Shown: piece after piece, positions 52,130 to 64,000 of the stretch
How positions within the stretch are numbered: position 1 is the stretch's first letter
Layout: every line of letters starts with the position of its first letter
Source: Cinclus cinclus
Lineage: Eukaryota; Chordata; Aves; Passeriformes; Cinclidae
Direction: 5' to 3'
Assembly: GCF_963662255.1 (NCBI RefSeq)
Contig: NC_085047.1
Coordinates: 108,804,181 to 108,868,180, forward strand
DNA: 64,000 bases
Position numbers and translations under genes: made by a program
The notes under the pieces: generated by a model
Told to the model about the DNA's origin: nothing
Seen by the model: the letters and a program-made list of their open reading frames with translations, nothing else
Database searches by the model: none

Positions 52130-52154
52130 AAAAAAAAAAAAAGAAAAAAAAAAA
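52130..52154. repeat. A-rich tract
   Basis: Two A runs separated by a single G, shortly beyond the array-bearing CR1. Confidence 0.85.
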
Positions 52155-53344
52155 GGAGTTTGAGTCTGGACAGTGAGTGGTGAAGTTGGAGGTGTTCATT
52201 ATAAGCAGCCCTAGGACTGACTGGGTTGTTTCAGGGTTACCAACACTTGATAATATCCCTCCTCTGAAATACAGGTTTATCCTTGACACACTTGTAAAGG
52301 TTCTCTTGTTTACAAAGCTTTAGCAATCCTTCACAGCTGGAATGCATCCTTACAACCTTTCCAGGTTTCACTAATTATCTATTTTCTCTTAATATACACA
52401 GAACTTAGAAAATAATTCTGCAGCTGGATACTCTCCCTCCATTTCAGTAGGGTTATTCTTATTTCTGCAGTGATTGAGCACTGTATTTCAGAGCATTCAG
52501 GGCTTGGATTAGAAAAAGTATCTAGATCAGCAGGCTATAGGCTTTAAAAATCATTCATTTTAAATGAAAATCATGCACCAATTTCTCCAAGTTGTAAAAA
52601 AAACCCAGCCAAACATGAAAACAACCAGCCTTCCCCCCTTTTGCCTAAAAAAAAAACCAAACCACCACCACCACTACCAAACAAACCAACAAACCACAAT
52701 AACAAAAACAAAGCAAGCACTAATCCCAAAAAACCTGAATAGGAAAATGAGAAATAAACTTATCTTCAAGAAGTTTAACTGAACACTGAAAAAAACAGAC
52801 TGTCATCCATTCCTTACTTTGAAATAGAAGCATGTAGAATTATCATAAAGAAAGTTAAAACCAATATTTTATTCTGCTGTTTCCAAAGTAATGGCACCAA
52901 GCATTTATCCAGCACAGGAGACACCATGAGTACTAATGACTAGGGAGAAAAACTGAGAAGTGAAACTGCTTCTCTGTCTCAAAACCTCTAAGCATAAAAA
53001 TATTAAACAGTACTAGCACTCTTAAGAGCCAATTTTTCCAAGAAAAAAATTAATACACCCATAGAAAATGAGATTACATTATTTTTCTTATTCAAATGCT
53101 ATATTGACCTTTAAAGCATTGTATCATACCAAACAATTTGTAGTGGGCATTCTATTAACCACATGGACCAAAAAAATTAAATCTAATTCAATTTAGGGAC
53201 AGGTATGCCTCAAACTGGGGGAACTACTATGCTTCTATGTAAAAAATTAGGAAGAAACTATTTTATTTTAAATTTGAACAGCTGTTTCCTTTACTTCCTT
53301 TAATTTATGGGTCAATTCTTAGGTCTTCACTGAAATCCATTTTA

Positions 53345-53535
53345 TAGGACCATAGGATATGCTGAGTTGGAAGGGACCCATGTAGAAAACTGAGTTCAAC
53401 TCCTGGCCCTGCACAGACACCCCAAGAGTCACCCCATGTGCCTGAGAACATTGTCCAAACACTTCCAGAACTGTGCCAGGCTGGTGCAGGGATCACTGCC
53501 CTGGGGAGCCTGTTCAGTGCCCAACCAGAAACCCA
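53345..53535 (-). mobile_element. CR1 LINE 3'-end fragment of a second subfamily
   Basis: 'ATAGGATATGCTGAGTTGGA' with 'AGGGACCCATG', then 'TCCTGGCCCTGCACAGACAC', 'CCCCAAGAGTCACCCCATG' and 'ATCACTGCCCTGGGGAGCCT' is the reverse complement of a CR1 3' region different in sequence from the copies at 42.9 and 50.8 kb. It is 5'-truncated. Confidence 0.85.
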
Positions 53536-56500
53536 TACTGTCTACTAAAGAGTAAGGACTACAACAGGATTTGACTCTCAGCTTCCAGTTAGATAACTTC
53601 TATTCAAACAATGGTATTTCTTTTACTGATATACAGTGATTAAAATCATTGAAATTAGATTAGAGCTTAAAATTAATGACTTTTTCAATATGGCTTATGG
53701 CTTTCAGTATTGACTTATTCAATGTTTTTGTTTCCATAAACACCTTAATCATAATCTGGTTAATAGCAAAGTACAGGCTTAAATTATTTCAGGTATAACA
53801 GGTCAAAAGAATTTTAACAAAACTTGGGCAGCATAAAGCCAGGCTTGATTCACTCAATTAATCAATCTCCACTTTGAATTTTAGGTTGAGAGGAAAAACA
53901 CATCCAAAAACAATATGTAGTGAGATGGGTCTCAACAATGTAGAAAGGTGAACTTGAAATATTTTATTAAAAACTTGAGTTAAAGCAAATTATCTCCAAG
54001 TCTCTCAGATACATATCTCCAGATACACTTTGATATTGAAATTTTTCACCTTAAGGATGTTAAGACATGGAAATAACAAAGCAAACTAAAGGTAAATATA
54101 ACTGGAAAATCCTGTGTTGTTCCAATTCAAGATCACTAATCAAATCAGAATCAAGCATTATGCAAAAGACAGATGAAAGCACATGCAATAATACTTAGCA
54201 CAGAAAATTCTGAGCAAATTAAAGGAGGAGGGTGACACAATGCATGGGTTTGGGGTGGGGGGAGTGCAAACCTAACTGTGGTATTTCCTTTTAGCTGATT
54301 TTATGCACTGAAAACAGAAGAGAGCAACTCTGTGCAGACACCAAGATGTGAGCTGCAGACAATTGCATGGTGCTGTCAGGGAGAACTTCTTTTTTCAGAA
54401 TTCTTTGCACTCCTCAACAGAGGAGAAACACCAGTGATTGCCAGTGCCTCGGACCATCCATCAGGGCCAGAACTTTCACAGAGTGAGAAACTCAGCCTGA
54501 ATCCCAACACCTCTCACCTCCCCTTTCCATGCTGTGGGAGCTGTCACCCTCCCACAGGCATTGCATTGCAGACAGATGCCCATGTATGAAGTACAAAAGG
54601 CTGAGTCAACCTAAAGCATTTCCAAAGCTCAAACAAAAAACTGGAATCTGCAAGCAAATCTACTCATCAATTATAACAGGACATGTGCCAAGATGATCCC
54701 ACATTGTGCACTGCTCCTGGGGTGCTCCAGGCTGGTGGTCACTGTGGCCACCATGAAGAACAGCAAGATGCTACACCTGGCTCATCTAACATCTCTGTCC
54801 TGCCAACTTTACCTCTGCTGTAGCCAGTTTTGGATGTTTCAGAAGTCTGATCACTTGTGTGAGACAGAACAGTAGTTTTGACAGGCTGAAGATAAATGTG
54901 TATTGCATTTGATGATGAGATTCAGCTATAACTACCATACCAAAGCAGTGTTATTAGTATTTAAAATTAGATGTTGCTAATCCTCTTTGTTTCAAGACCC
55001 AGGAAGGAAGAAGACTCTAAGGTCAAAAAGAGATCAATGTATTCATTAAATCTGACAGACTGATATAGCAGATATACCAGGTATCTGTGCTTTGTAAATA
55101 TTTATCAGCTTTTGAAGCAATTTCAAGTTCTCACCTTCACAAGACTCTGTCTACAGTTTTCACTAGTAAGATCTTCCAATATTTTATTGTTCTCATTACT
55201 GGGACATTACATGCAAGATTAAATAATTCTCAGATGTAAATTTTTGGCCATTACCTCTTGATGCATGTTGGTCAGCAAAACTGAGACATCATCAATAAAT
55301 ATTCTTTGGTGAATGATCACATTTCTTCTCCATTTTTTCTTGGCAAACTAAGTTGAAAGAACTATTTAACATTCATATGACAAGGCTTGCTTTTGCAGTC
55401 CCCCATGCTTCTAGGAGATTTCTTTGATTTTCTTCCAGTATTTCAAAATAATTTTTAACCTTCAAGAACCAGATGTGTGCACATTTTAATAACAGTACCA
55501 ATGGCATTATTTGCTTTCTGTTCATGTCTGACCATTCTTCAGCAGTCAAGGACTGTATTGGTTCTCTTTCCTGGTGTCACACTGACAGTTCTACTGAGAC
55601 ATTAGCTAGGATAATCCTATTCCCTTACATCGGAGACAGAAAGCTCTCACACTCCAAATTAAGTGCCTGTCACATAACCAGTGAATTCAGCAATGACAAT
55701 TTCATAATAGTAACCACATGTTATCATTTCCTAGTCAGAAATATTCATGTCATCTCCTAAGTTCATCAATAAAAAAAAAATAAATGTTTTCCATAGAGAT
55801 CTGAAGAAGAGGCATAGCTACTTCTTTACCTCATTCATCTTCCTTTAAAGGAATTATCCAAATTTTAAGGTCAATAATTTCAGTGCCCTGAACATCACAG
55901 AAGTATTTTGTACTTGAATGTGTTTTTTTCAAGTTTTCAAACTGAATTTGATTAAAATTTATAGGGAGAGTTCAAATGCACCTTGAGAATTTCTCATACA
56001 ATAGGAGACAATAATGTACTTCAAACCTAGCTTTCCCTTTTACCACTTCAGAGAATTTTCAGATCACAAAATGATACAAGGCAATGCATGATACTGTGGG
56101 ACAAACACCTAGACTAGTCTTTTCAAGGTCCCAAATCACAAACTCCTTCAGTCTAGCTTTTATGTTTCTTACCAGCACCAGACATCTCCCATCATCCAAC
56201 ACCAAGACTTTGAAAGTACCATTATCTGTTTCTCTTCCTACAGAGGTTCACAGTCAGGACACTGAACTTCAAGGAAAGAAGAGTTAACCTGAAGTCATAC
56301 ATGAACAATGATATTGAAATATTTTCAGAAGTGCTTAGTGGTTTGGTTCCCCCACCTCCCCCCCCATTTAAACACCTGTCAAATCAGCTGAGGAGACTCT
56401 TCTCCCTTCCCAGCATCTGTGAGTGGAAGAAGTATTCCCCTAACACTTCCATCCCATATTTTTATTTGCAAAAATGTTACTGCAAAAAAATACCATACCA

Positions 56501-57235
56501 GTCATTTCTACTCATATAATCTGTTACCACCACCCACTGTTACAATGCATACAGAAAGCAGGATTTCTAGATGACAAAGCAAAGATCCATTTACAAAGTT
56601 AGGAAAAATATTAGCTCTAAAAACAAACACCTTACAAATGATAATTCAAAGACAAATAAAATTACAAATCAGTGGGAAACAAAACCATTATCTATTAAGC
56701 AAACATACTAAAAAATATATTTACGTAGTTAAGTGACTTAAACCATACTTATTTAATAGGATGCAATTGTTCTTCTAGTTGGACTGCTCTAATTTTTTTT
56801 TTTTTGAGAGTGACAGTATGTATTCATCTAGTAATACAAATATGATTAAACACATCCCAATGATTAAAGAAATTTAAATGACAATAATAATTTGGCCTGC
56901 ATGAAGAAGCAACGTACCAAAATAGCCATATTTTGTTGTGGACAACAGATAAATTTAGGCTTGAGATCCAAAATTAAAAGCGGATGTCAGCAGAATAAAA
57001 GTGTAAATTTTCAGAAAGGATAAAGAAGATACTTTTATTCAAGCATTCATTTTAGTTCATATCCTTGAGCTTAAATGCAATCTTAATAAGTATTAAATTT
57101 TATTATTCAAAATATGATTGTGTGGTCACTTAATAAAATTGATTAATCCTCTGTGATAGCAGCCAGAACAACAGTAAAAATTAAATTTTTCTTCTATTGC
57201 AGTAGAACAAAATTAGACATTTAGAGTAATCTTAC

Positions 57236-57333
57236 CAGAGCTCTGCACTCCACCTCTATTGTCCTTTCTGCTGCTGCAGGTGTGCTGTAAATCTTCAAGG
57301 AGAACCACACTTTGCAATCTGTAGAACTTCCTC
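57236..57333 (-). CDS. CFAP47: CFAP47-like exon A (5'-most supported exon)
   Basis: Internal coding exon of 98 bp on the minus strand, with acceptor ...ctaacatag and donor CTG|GTAAGAT. It contributes two bases to a split codon (entry phase 1), then 32 codons beginning GSSTDCKVWFSL and ending IEVECRAL, and leaves in phase 0. The block 'CKVWFSLKIY...ERTIEVECRAL' is the last strands of one ASH (ASPM-SPD2-Hydin) immunoglobulin-like module plus the linker into the next. It parallels 'GEFWYALKFNV...DIACELG' two exons later, so the exon belongs to a tandem-repeat protein. Proteins of this type sit in motile cilia and sperm flagella; CFAP47 is the best family match by motif, HYDIN the alternative. 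The next exon is 19.8 kb away, with matching phase and a continuous domain. The upstream partner exon, which must end in phase 1, was not securely found. Confidence 0.82.
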
Positions 57334-59224
57334 CTATGTTAGAAAAACCGAAATATCTTACAAATTATCCTATGAGGTTATTAATCCTAGCAGCCTTCAA
57401 TTCAATGAGAACTTTGAACTTTTAGCAGAAATGCCCACTGTTCATACTGAGAAAAAGCAGAAAAATCATGAACTGATTTAATCACTGTCAACAAACTGTA
57501 TTATCTAATCCCTTCTTGTCAGGATTCAAAATAGTAACAAATTAATATATACACAAATTGAATGGAAATAGCACTTTGGCAAATTAGCTTTCCAGACTAC
57601 CATATTGTTTCTGGGTTTTTAAATACCATTGATTTGTAACTAAAGCTTCCTAGCAAACTGACTGTGCTTTTGTCATTTTATATCAGGAAATCAAAATTAG
57701 TTCCTCTTACACAATATTTTGTTTCTAGCACTTTCCTGTTTTTAGCACACAGTCGTGAATGTTAATAAAATCATCTCATCAATCTCATTCAGGTAGATGA
57801 AACAATTAAGCCTGAAATCTCTACCATGAGGCCTGATTTTCACAGCACAAATATTTCATGTGGTAGGATTTTTTCATGTGTAAAGAGTTGTTTAGCACCT
57901 TTTAATAATTCATACCCAAAAACTACTTGCACTATTCCTGTTTGTCAGTGTAGTGTATGAGATGAAAATAGCCTTAATCCTCCTACTCACACTTTCCTGA
58001 ATTATACACTGGAGAGCTGCATTAGCACTCCTGTTTTACCACAGCATTAGTCTTGGGAGCTCCTACTGGTTTTCCCTTCTGCTGTGACCCCAGCTCATCT
58101 CAGAGTCACCATTTTCCTTGGTGCAGATCTTTATTCCACATATGAATTTATTTCCAAACACTGTTTCCAATAAAATGGTTTCTGACAGGATTTATTTGCA
58201 TTATTTTCTTATAATTTTCACCAAATACATTTCGTATTAACTTACCCATTTTCTTTGGGCTAATTTGATATACATAAATTCACTGGGTTTTAATACCAGA
58301 ATTCCAGGTTTAGGCTGTATGGAATAGCCTCAGCGTCTTACAATCTATGAAAATTAGCATCACTGAGCTAAAGAGATCTTCTGAATGTCCATTAAAAGAT
58401 TCTGGCATGTACAGGACCCTGAGTTTAATGAATTACAAAAGGTAAAAAAAATAAACCAATACACAGAAGAGAGGTAACTTGTGCAAGAAGGGAGGATCAC
58501 CTTTACCAAAGCAGAACATATTATCTTGGAAGCTCTACTAAACATTCTTAATTAAAGACCAAAAGAAAATCAGAGTACCCATAGCTTGGGACATCACATT
58601 CTTCCAGAATGAAGACAAACTGTAGGAAAAGATCTGGAATTCAGGTAGGAAACAAAAGAAGAAAACATCAACAGCAAAGTTCCATTTACCAAGGATATGT
58701 GATTAAACTGCAGGACAAAGGGATTTATTAAAGAATAGCAACACATTAACAAATGAATTCTGTAGGGTTAAAGAAAACAGAAAAGAGCATAAGCCCCTAT
58801 TAAAACAGAAGATTAACAAGGCTGCCACCCTCTCCTCAAACCTCCAAGAACACTCTTACCAAGAAAAAACCACCCTCAAGTGACAACTTGTTAAGGATTT
58901 AAAAAGCAGTAGCACAACCTTTTCAAACACATCTGAAGCTGGTAGCCTGACAAACTCAGAAAGGCTGATAGATGATCAGGGTGGAAAAGGAATGCTCAAG
59001 GAAGATAAGGCTGCAGCAGAAGGTCTAAATTAATTCTTTGGAGTAATGTTCTTTACAGTGGAGTTCAGGGACTTTCTAAACTCTAGAGCTTGTTTTGAAG
59101 GGAATGGTCAGAGAGACTCTTCCAAACTGAGGTTTCAGCAAAAAAAAGTTTCAGACTGATAAAGAAGAAAGTAACAAATCACCTTTGCAAGAGAGTGTCT
59201 GCCCAAAAATTGTGTTTTAATGAA

Positions 59225-59307
59225 AGATGTCCCTGTCCATGGCAGGGGGATTGGAACTAGACAACCTTTAAGGTCCCTTCTAACCCGAACCACTCTATGA
59301 TTCTACA
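59225..59307 (+). mobile_element. CR1 LINE 3' terminal fragment
   Basis: 'CCATGGCAGGGGGATTGGAA' followed by 'TTTAAGGTCCCTTCTAACCC' and 'CCACTCTATGATTCTA' is the classic CR1 3' end in plus orientation. Confidence 0.9.
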
Positions 59308-60734
59308 AGTCTGTGAATTCGAAAGGACCTCATGTATTAATTAAACTGTGGTGGTGCAAACCAGCATGTCACCTCCTGCTTAAGTCAGCTTAGGATATGA
59401 AGAAATGATAGGCAGAGAATGCTGCCAATTTTTGGACAGGTCTCCTGCATAAATTAAAAAATTAGAGACATGAGTTTGTTTATATATTCCAAAGAAAATT
59501 ATTAAGCATCACAATAAGGGAAGGAAGCCACAATGCACAAAATTATTCAAATTCTTTGACAAAATCAGCAGCTGCGTGAATAAATGAAATGTGATTTACA
59601 TAGTACCCTGCTTCTCATTACAATATTAGGCCTTCCAGCAATTCATATATTCTGCAACCAAGTTATTTTTCCATATGCTTAGAGCCTTCTTTTTCTCTCA
59701 GACCACACATTTCTCCTGTGTATTCATAACTTTCCTGAATCATATTTCTGTTCCTCATAACTGCAGTCATATAAAACTTATAGTCTACTTCCCTTCTCTC
59801 GTATTCCTTGAATATAAAAATGCATTTATTTTGTTCCATTTGTTTTAAAAGTACTCTAATTTCTGATATTTCTCAAAAGCAAAGCTTTCAGGTCAAGTTG
59901 CTTCCTTTTTAGTTTTGACTTCAAGTATTTTGAGCTATTAAAACATTTTTATATGTTAGAAATTCCTGAATTCTTTTTTCTTCTTTTTAAGCATTTGAAT
60001 GTTTAGATTCATTTCTCTTAAAATTTTGAAAAATCAAATACTTTTTCTGGAGATCCTAGATAAGCTACAGTACTTACAGATTGCCCTTCTGGGAAACAGC
60101 TGTCATGTTTGGGAGGGAATACCTTGTATGCATTTTTCAACGATATTGCATGTATTTAGATATTTATAATTATCATGTTATTTGAATAACACTTGGTATT
60201 TCCCTAAAAATCTTTTAATATTTTCATGGAAACTGTTTTCTTAGTGCATGGTATGAACCTGGCAATTCTCTGCTGAAGGAGCATCTTTTTTATTTTCCAG
60301 CTGAGCTCTTGACTGAAAGTTTCTGCAATTTCTGCTTAGTATTAAGCCTTGAAGTTGTATAAACTTTGATGTTCTGTCAACTTTTACTCACTGAAAACAA
60401 AGCTGAATTGTTTTTTTCTGCCCACTTGCATTGTTTAAAACATAAAACTCAGGCTAATCCTCACTTAGACAGGTGTAGCATTAGAAATTCATTTTCTAAT
60501 GTTCACAGCAGAATGTCAGAAGTTTGGTTTTTCTTTCATCATTTTTTGCTAGAGTTTTTCAAAGGGTTTTACTTTACCAGAGGGTGGATGTTGGGAAAGG
60601 CTCAAGAATCAGGGGCAGTGGAGATAAACTCAATAAACTCAGGCTGAAACCCAGAGATGGCTCCTTCTCCAGTCACAGAACAAGGTTATATTTGTCTGGT
60701 TCTGTTTTCTGCACACATTTCAAAAGCAGGCAGA

Positions 60735-60759
60735 AAATAATAAATAAATAAATAAATAA

Positions 60760-60791
<32 letters not shown>

Positions 60792-60803
60792 ATAAATAAA
60801 TAA
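60735..60803. repeat. Compound (TAAA)n(TAGA)n(TAAA)n microsatellite
   Basis: A TAAA block, a central TAGA block of about eight units and a second TAAA block, in the same register. This suggests one A-to-G change that spread by slippage in the middle of an older TAAA repeat. Confidence 0.95.
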
Positions 60804-63800
60804 GTATGCACTTTTTTCTCTCTACTTTTCTAAACTTCCATTGACATTTTTAATGCATTTTAAGTCTTTTCTTAGGGCCTGAGCACTGCACTTTGATGTC
60901 TTGTGAGATAAACTCCATTTGACTTTAGGCCTGGATCTCTTATCTCCTCACTCTGGGCCTTCGATGACAAATAAAAATCCTTAGCCTGCTTTAAGCAACC
61001 ATCAGGTCATGACCTTGTCAGATCTCATGAAATAAAAAAACAAATTGTAGTCAGTGCTTCAGATGGAAATCACCACTAGAGACGAGTGAGCACAAATCTT
61101 CTGAACATAAAAATGCATCTACTTCAATATTTAATCTCCACCACCTTTCTTTTAGTGTGCCCTTTGGTCAGTAGGCTTTCACCCTGACTAGTCAGGGTCA
61201 AGCATCTGCCACTAATGGTTAGTGCAAATGAGCATCTTCCATATGTTACCTGCTGCATATTCAGTTAGCACCACTGCAAAAGAGTTTCCTGACTTCAAAT
61301 TTTTAGAACTTTCCCTGATTATTTTGTAATTTTTGGTTTTACTATGGAATCACTGGAAACATAGAAAGCTGTGTAATTCCTGTTTCATGTAGTTACTCTG
61401 AGCTGGAGGAACACAAAAACAAAAATAAAGCACATTTCTGTGTCCATTCCTTAACAACAAGTCAATTTCTTCAAATAGTATTTTTCTACAGTAATTACAT
61501 TTGTGAACAGACAAACGTAGTTTGAACAGTTCTGTATTTAAAACACAGGAGACTACTAAATTACAATTTACATGGAAATTAAACTTGAACCTTTAACAAA
61601 CATTTCAGATTAAAACCTCAAACTTCCAAAACCTCATACCAGTTTGTATGAGATAACAAAATCACTGGGTTTTCTTCCTGAGCTGAATATCCTTTTGTAA
61701 TCAAATCAGTCTGGTGCCTTGTCCTACTTCAGTGATACAAATAAACTGTTTCTCCTTTGCCTGATCTCCTCATTTATTATGTAATTTTAGAAAATGTTAT
61801 AAAATTTTTCGTAGCATATCAGTATTTTAAGCCATACTTTTAATGTTATATTTTGTATCTCATCCTAAAGAGTTATCAGTTCTGAAATCCTCTTCCTTCT
61901 ACTCACGAGATGATCCTGTTTACTCACTTGGATAAGAACACTTCATTACCATATCAGCCACAAGCTGAAATTTCTGATCTCTGTCCCCTTTCCTCAAATT
62001 TACTTTTCGTTCTGTGTCTGCTACAGCAGCCATTAAATGTGCTGTCAGTAATAAATAGAAAAGATCCTTCTCTGCTGATTGAGACAGAGCAGTCCATCAG
62101 TCACCTGAATGACACATCACTGATGATGAAAGATTTGCCTTTGTGCCCTGAAAATGGTAGAATTCAAGGGTCTTTGGGAGGGGTATGTGTGTGATATGGA
62201 CCCAGTGAGGAACTTTACTGCTAAATAACATTAGTTTATTAGAAATACTTCATCCTAATTTTATTGACTTCTCGTATTGGCATCAGCAATATAATTATTT
62301 AAGGAAAAAGCGAATTTAAGTGATATTTTCAAATTAAATGTGCGTCTTTTCTACAGCATTTTTTACCTAATTGCAGAGTTAATATAACAATAATTCCCCA
62401 AGAGCAACTTTCATAAATTTAGAGTGTGACTTACACTTTTTATCCAGCCTAAGTCATGTAAATGGACAGTCCTTAAAGTGACTTTGAGGACAGAAGATCG
62501 CATTAACTTTGCACACGTAAATTGGAACAGATTTATGAAAGTGATGCCTTCGAAATGCTGCAATTTAAAATTAAATTATTATGCTTTCATGTGTAAATAT
62601 GTACTTAAATTAATTCAGAATTTTCAAGTTAATATAGTACCTATAGGCAGGCTCGGTGAAGAAGTGTATTCTACAAGAGGAAACCTACAAGATGGATTAA
62701 GGTTCCTTTTCTTCAGGACATGTCTTAAACTAGGTAAGGACTGTATCTCCAGAGCCTTTTCCACTCAGGAAAATTTGGAAATGGAAATTAGAACAATTTT
62801 TTAAAATGCAAAATCAAAACCTTATTTTTGCCCTTGGAATTATCTATGATTACTATAACGCAAAGCTCTAAAAAATGCCTGACCTTTTAAAAGGCATAAA
62901 TCCACAACATCTATCTTTTAAATTATGGCTTCAAATCCATATTTTCAAATGAACATCACTACCTTATGGTGGAAACTGAGATACCACTAGCACATGAAAG
63001 AAATTCCTGTTCCCTGAACTTCTTCAAAACTGCAAGGAGAAGACACAATTTTAAGATTAGACAGCTTATTTCAAGGAAATGGATGACTAATGCTGTTGGT
63101 ATGTTCCATTTTTGAAGCTCAGTCTTCCATACTATTAATACCACCACAGCAGGATGTTCTAACACCATTTTTCAGTTAGACACCTTTACTCCATAGACAC
63201 TTACTCATCTCCATCTCCCAGGTAACAACTTCAAAAAAAATCATCCAGCAGCTCTGCTATATCTATGGGATATAGAAGATGGAAAATATCTCCAGCTCAG
63301 AATATTCTTGATGTCCTTCATAAACTCTCAGTACCTTAATACAGTGATGTCACAGCTCTCCCTTCTCCCTTGAAGTTGAATGATGAAAATGTAAATATGG
63401 CAAATATGGTTATTTGCCTTGTGCAGGGCCTTTTTTTCCCTCTCCATTTATCCTACATTTAACCAAGGTATGTATCAGGACATTTAGCCCAGCCTGTCTA
63501 TTGGTGACAGATCTATCTGCTGGTACACACTGACACAGAAATCAGGAACTACTCTTTCTAACATATTAAAACTCTTTCTGATGAAATCGTGGAATTGTGG
63601 CATGGGAATGAACTCCGAGCACATGTTATACAAGCACTTGGGACACCAGTAAATATAGATCTAAAACAAGAAACAGAAAATCAACAAGAACAGAGGTAAT
63701 ATATTTGGCACCACCTTTCTGAGCTCTGCAGGCAGCATGACATATGTGAACACAAAGTATGCAAAGAGTAAGAAAATCTCAAATGCTGAAAAGAAATCCA

Positions 63801-64000
63801 GCACATTTTAGCAACACAAGAGTCAAAACAACACTTTCCTGGCAGTTTTGAGTGGGAGCAGAGGGAAGTGGGGCAGGGGGGCAGGGAAGGGAATATTCTG
63901 CTTTAGTAAAAGTTTGAGGAATAAATTCTGGGGAAATGAATTCAAAGTATTGTCACAAACCTTACCAATGTAGGTCCAATGTCTCAATTGCATTTCTTAC

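Larger units (their letters stand above)
37468..57235 (-). other. Intron between exons A and B (19,768 bp)
   Basis: By far the longest intron here. It holds an LTR-like block (39.5-39.9 kb), CR1 copies at 42.9, 50.8 and 53.3 kb, a 20-bp minisatellite at 46.45 kb and the pentamer array at 51.25-51.79 kb. The phase 0/0 join across it and continuity of the ASH domain argue against a missed exon, although a symmetric cassette exon cannot be excluded. Confidence 0.78.
57334..64000 (-). other. Presumed intron upstream of exon A
   Basis: 6.7 kb of AT-rich DNA with one CR1 tail and one tetranucleotide repeat. Exon A needs an upstream exon ending in phase 1. A possible exon at 63205-63256 satisfies this but has no domain support. 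Confidence 0.55.

Noticed and set aside
60075..60119. Minus-strand segment ending AATCT|GTAAGTACTG, possible exon
   Set aside because: The only open frames end in phases 0 or 2, incompatible with exon A, and the peptide has no ASH features.
1..64000. tRNA, rRNA, CRISPR, operon or phage-type features
   Set aside because: None was seen; the sequence is intron-rich animal nuclear DNA, and bacterial feature types do not apply.

Overview
This window is vertebrate, almost certainly avian, and probably passerine, nuclear DNA. It is AT-rich and non-operonic. The recognisable transposable elements are CR1 LINE fragments, including an ORF2 reverse-transcriptase relic and 3' ends with the bird-type ATTCTRTG tail, plus bird-type ERV long terminal repeats. 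I saw no mammalian SINE or L1 sequence. Most open frames here are short chance frames in intronic DNA. Several start with GTG or TTG and should not be read as genes.

The one gene I can support is the middle part of a large minus-strand gene. Six coding exons (57236-57333, 37292-37467, 34835-34942, 31047-31158, 24192-24296, 22430-22586, in transcript order) splice in one continuous frame with consensus AG/GT borders. They encode about 251 residues of tandem, roughly 95-100-residue immunoglobulin-like ASH (ASPM-SPD2-Hydin) modules. The repeated 'C...NPT' domain entry and the 'GEFWY' and 'FxPSALG' motifs fit best the ciliary protein CFAP47 (formerly CXorf22/30/59), with HYDIN or another ASH-repeat cilium protein as the alternative. 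Both ends of the gene lie outside the window, or are at least not found in it.

Layout. 1-22429: presumed intron 3' of the last supported exon, with an ERVL solo LTR (14137-14718, 5-bp target duplication), a long TA tract, a 25-A run and an old CR1 reverse-transcriptase relic (19797-20345). 22430-37467: five exons with introns of 1.6, 6.8, 3.7 and 2.3 kb; the 6.8-kb intron carries a CCAAT-rich LTR-like block (25090-25628) and a 3'-intact CR1. 37468-57235: one 19.8-kb intron holding an LTR-like block, three CR1 copies, a 20-bp minisatellite and a striking 546-bp GAGCA/GAGCT array grown inside a CR1. 57334-64000: the upstream intron, with a CR1 tail, a tetranucleotide repeat and unproven candidate exons near 63.2 kb and at the window edge.

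No undescribed genetic system is evident. The most unusual sequence is the pentamer array inside the CR1 at 51.2-51.8 kb: a related CR1 in the same window (43.35 kb) has only about three units of the motif. Similarity calls come from motif recognition, not from database searches.
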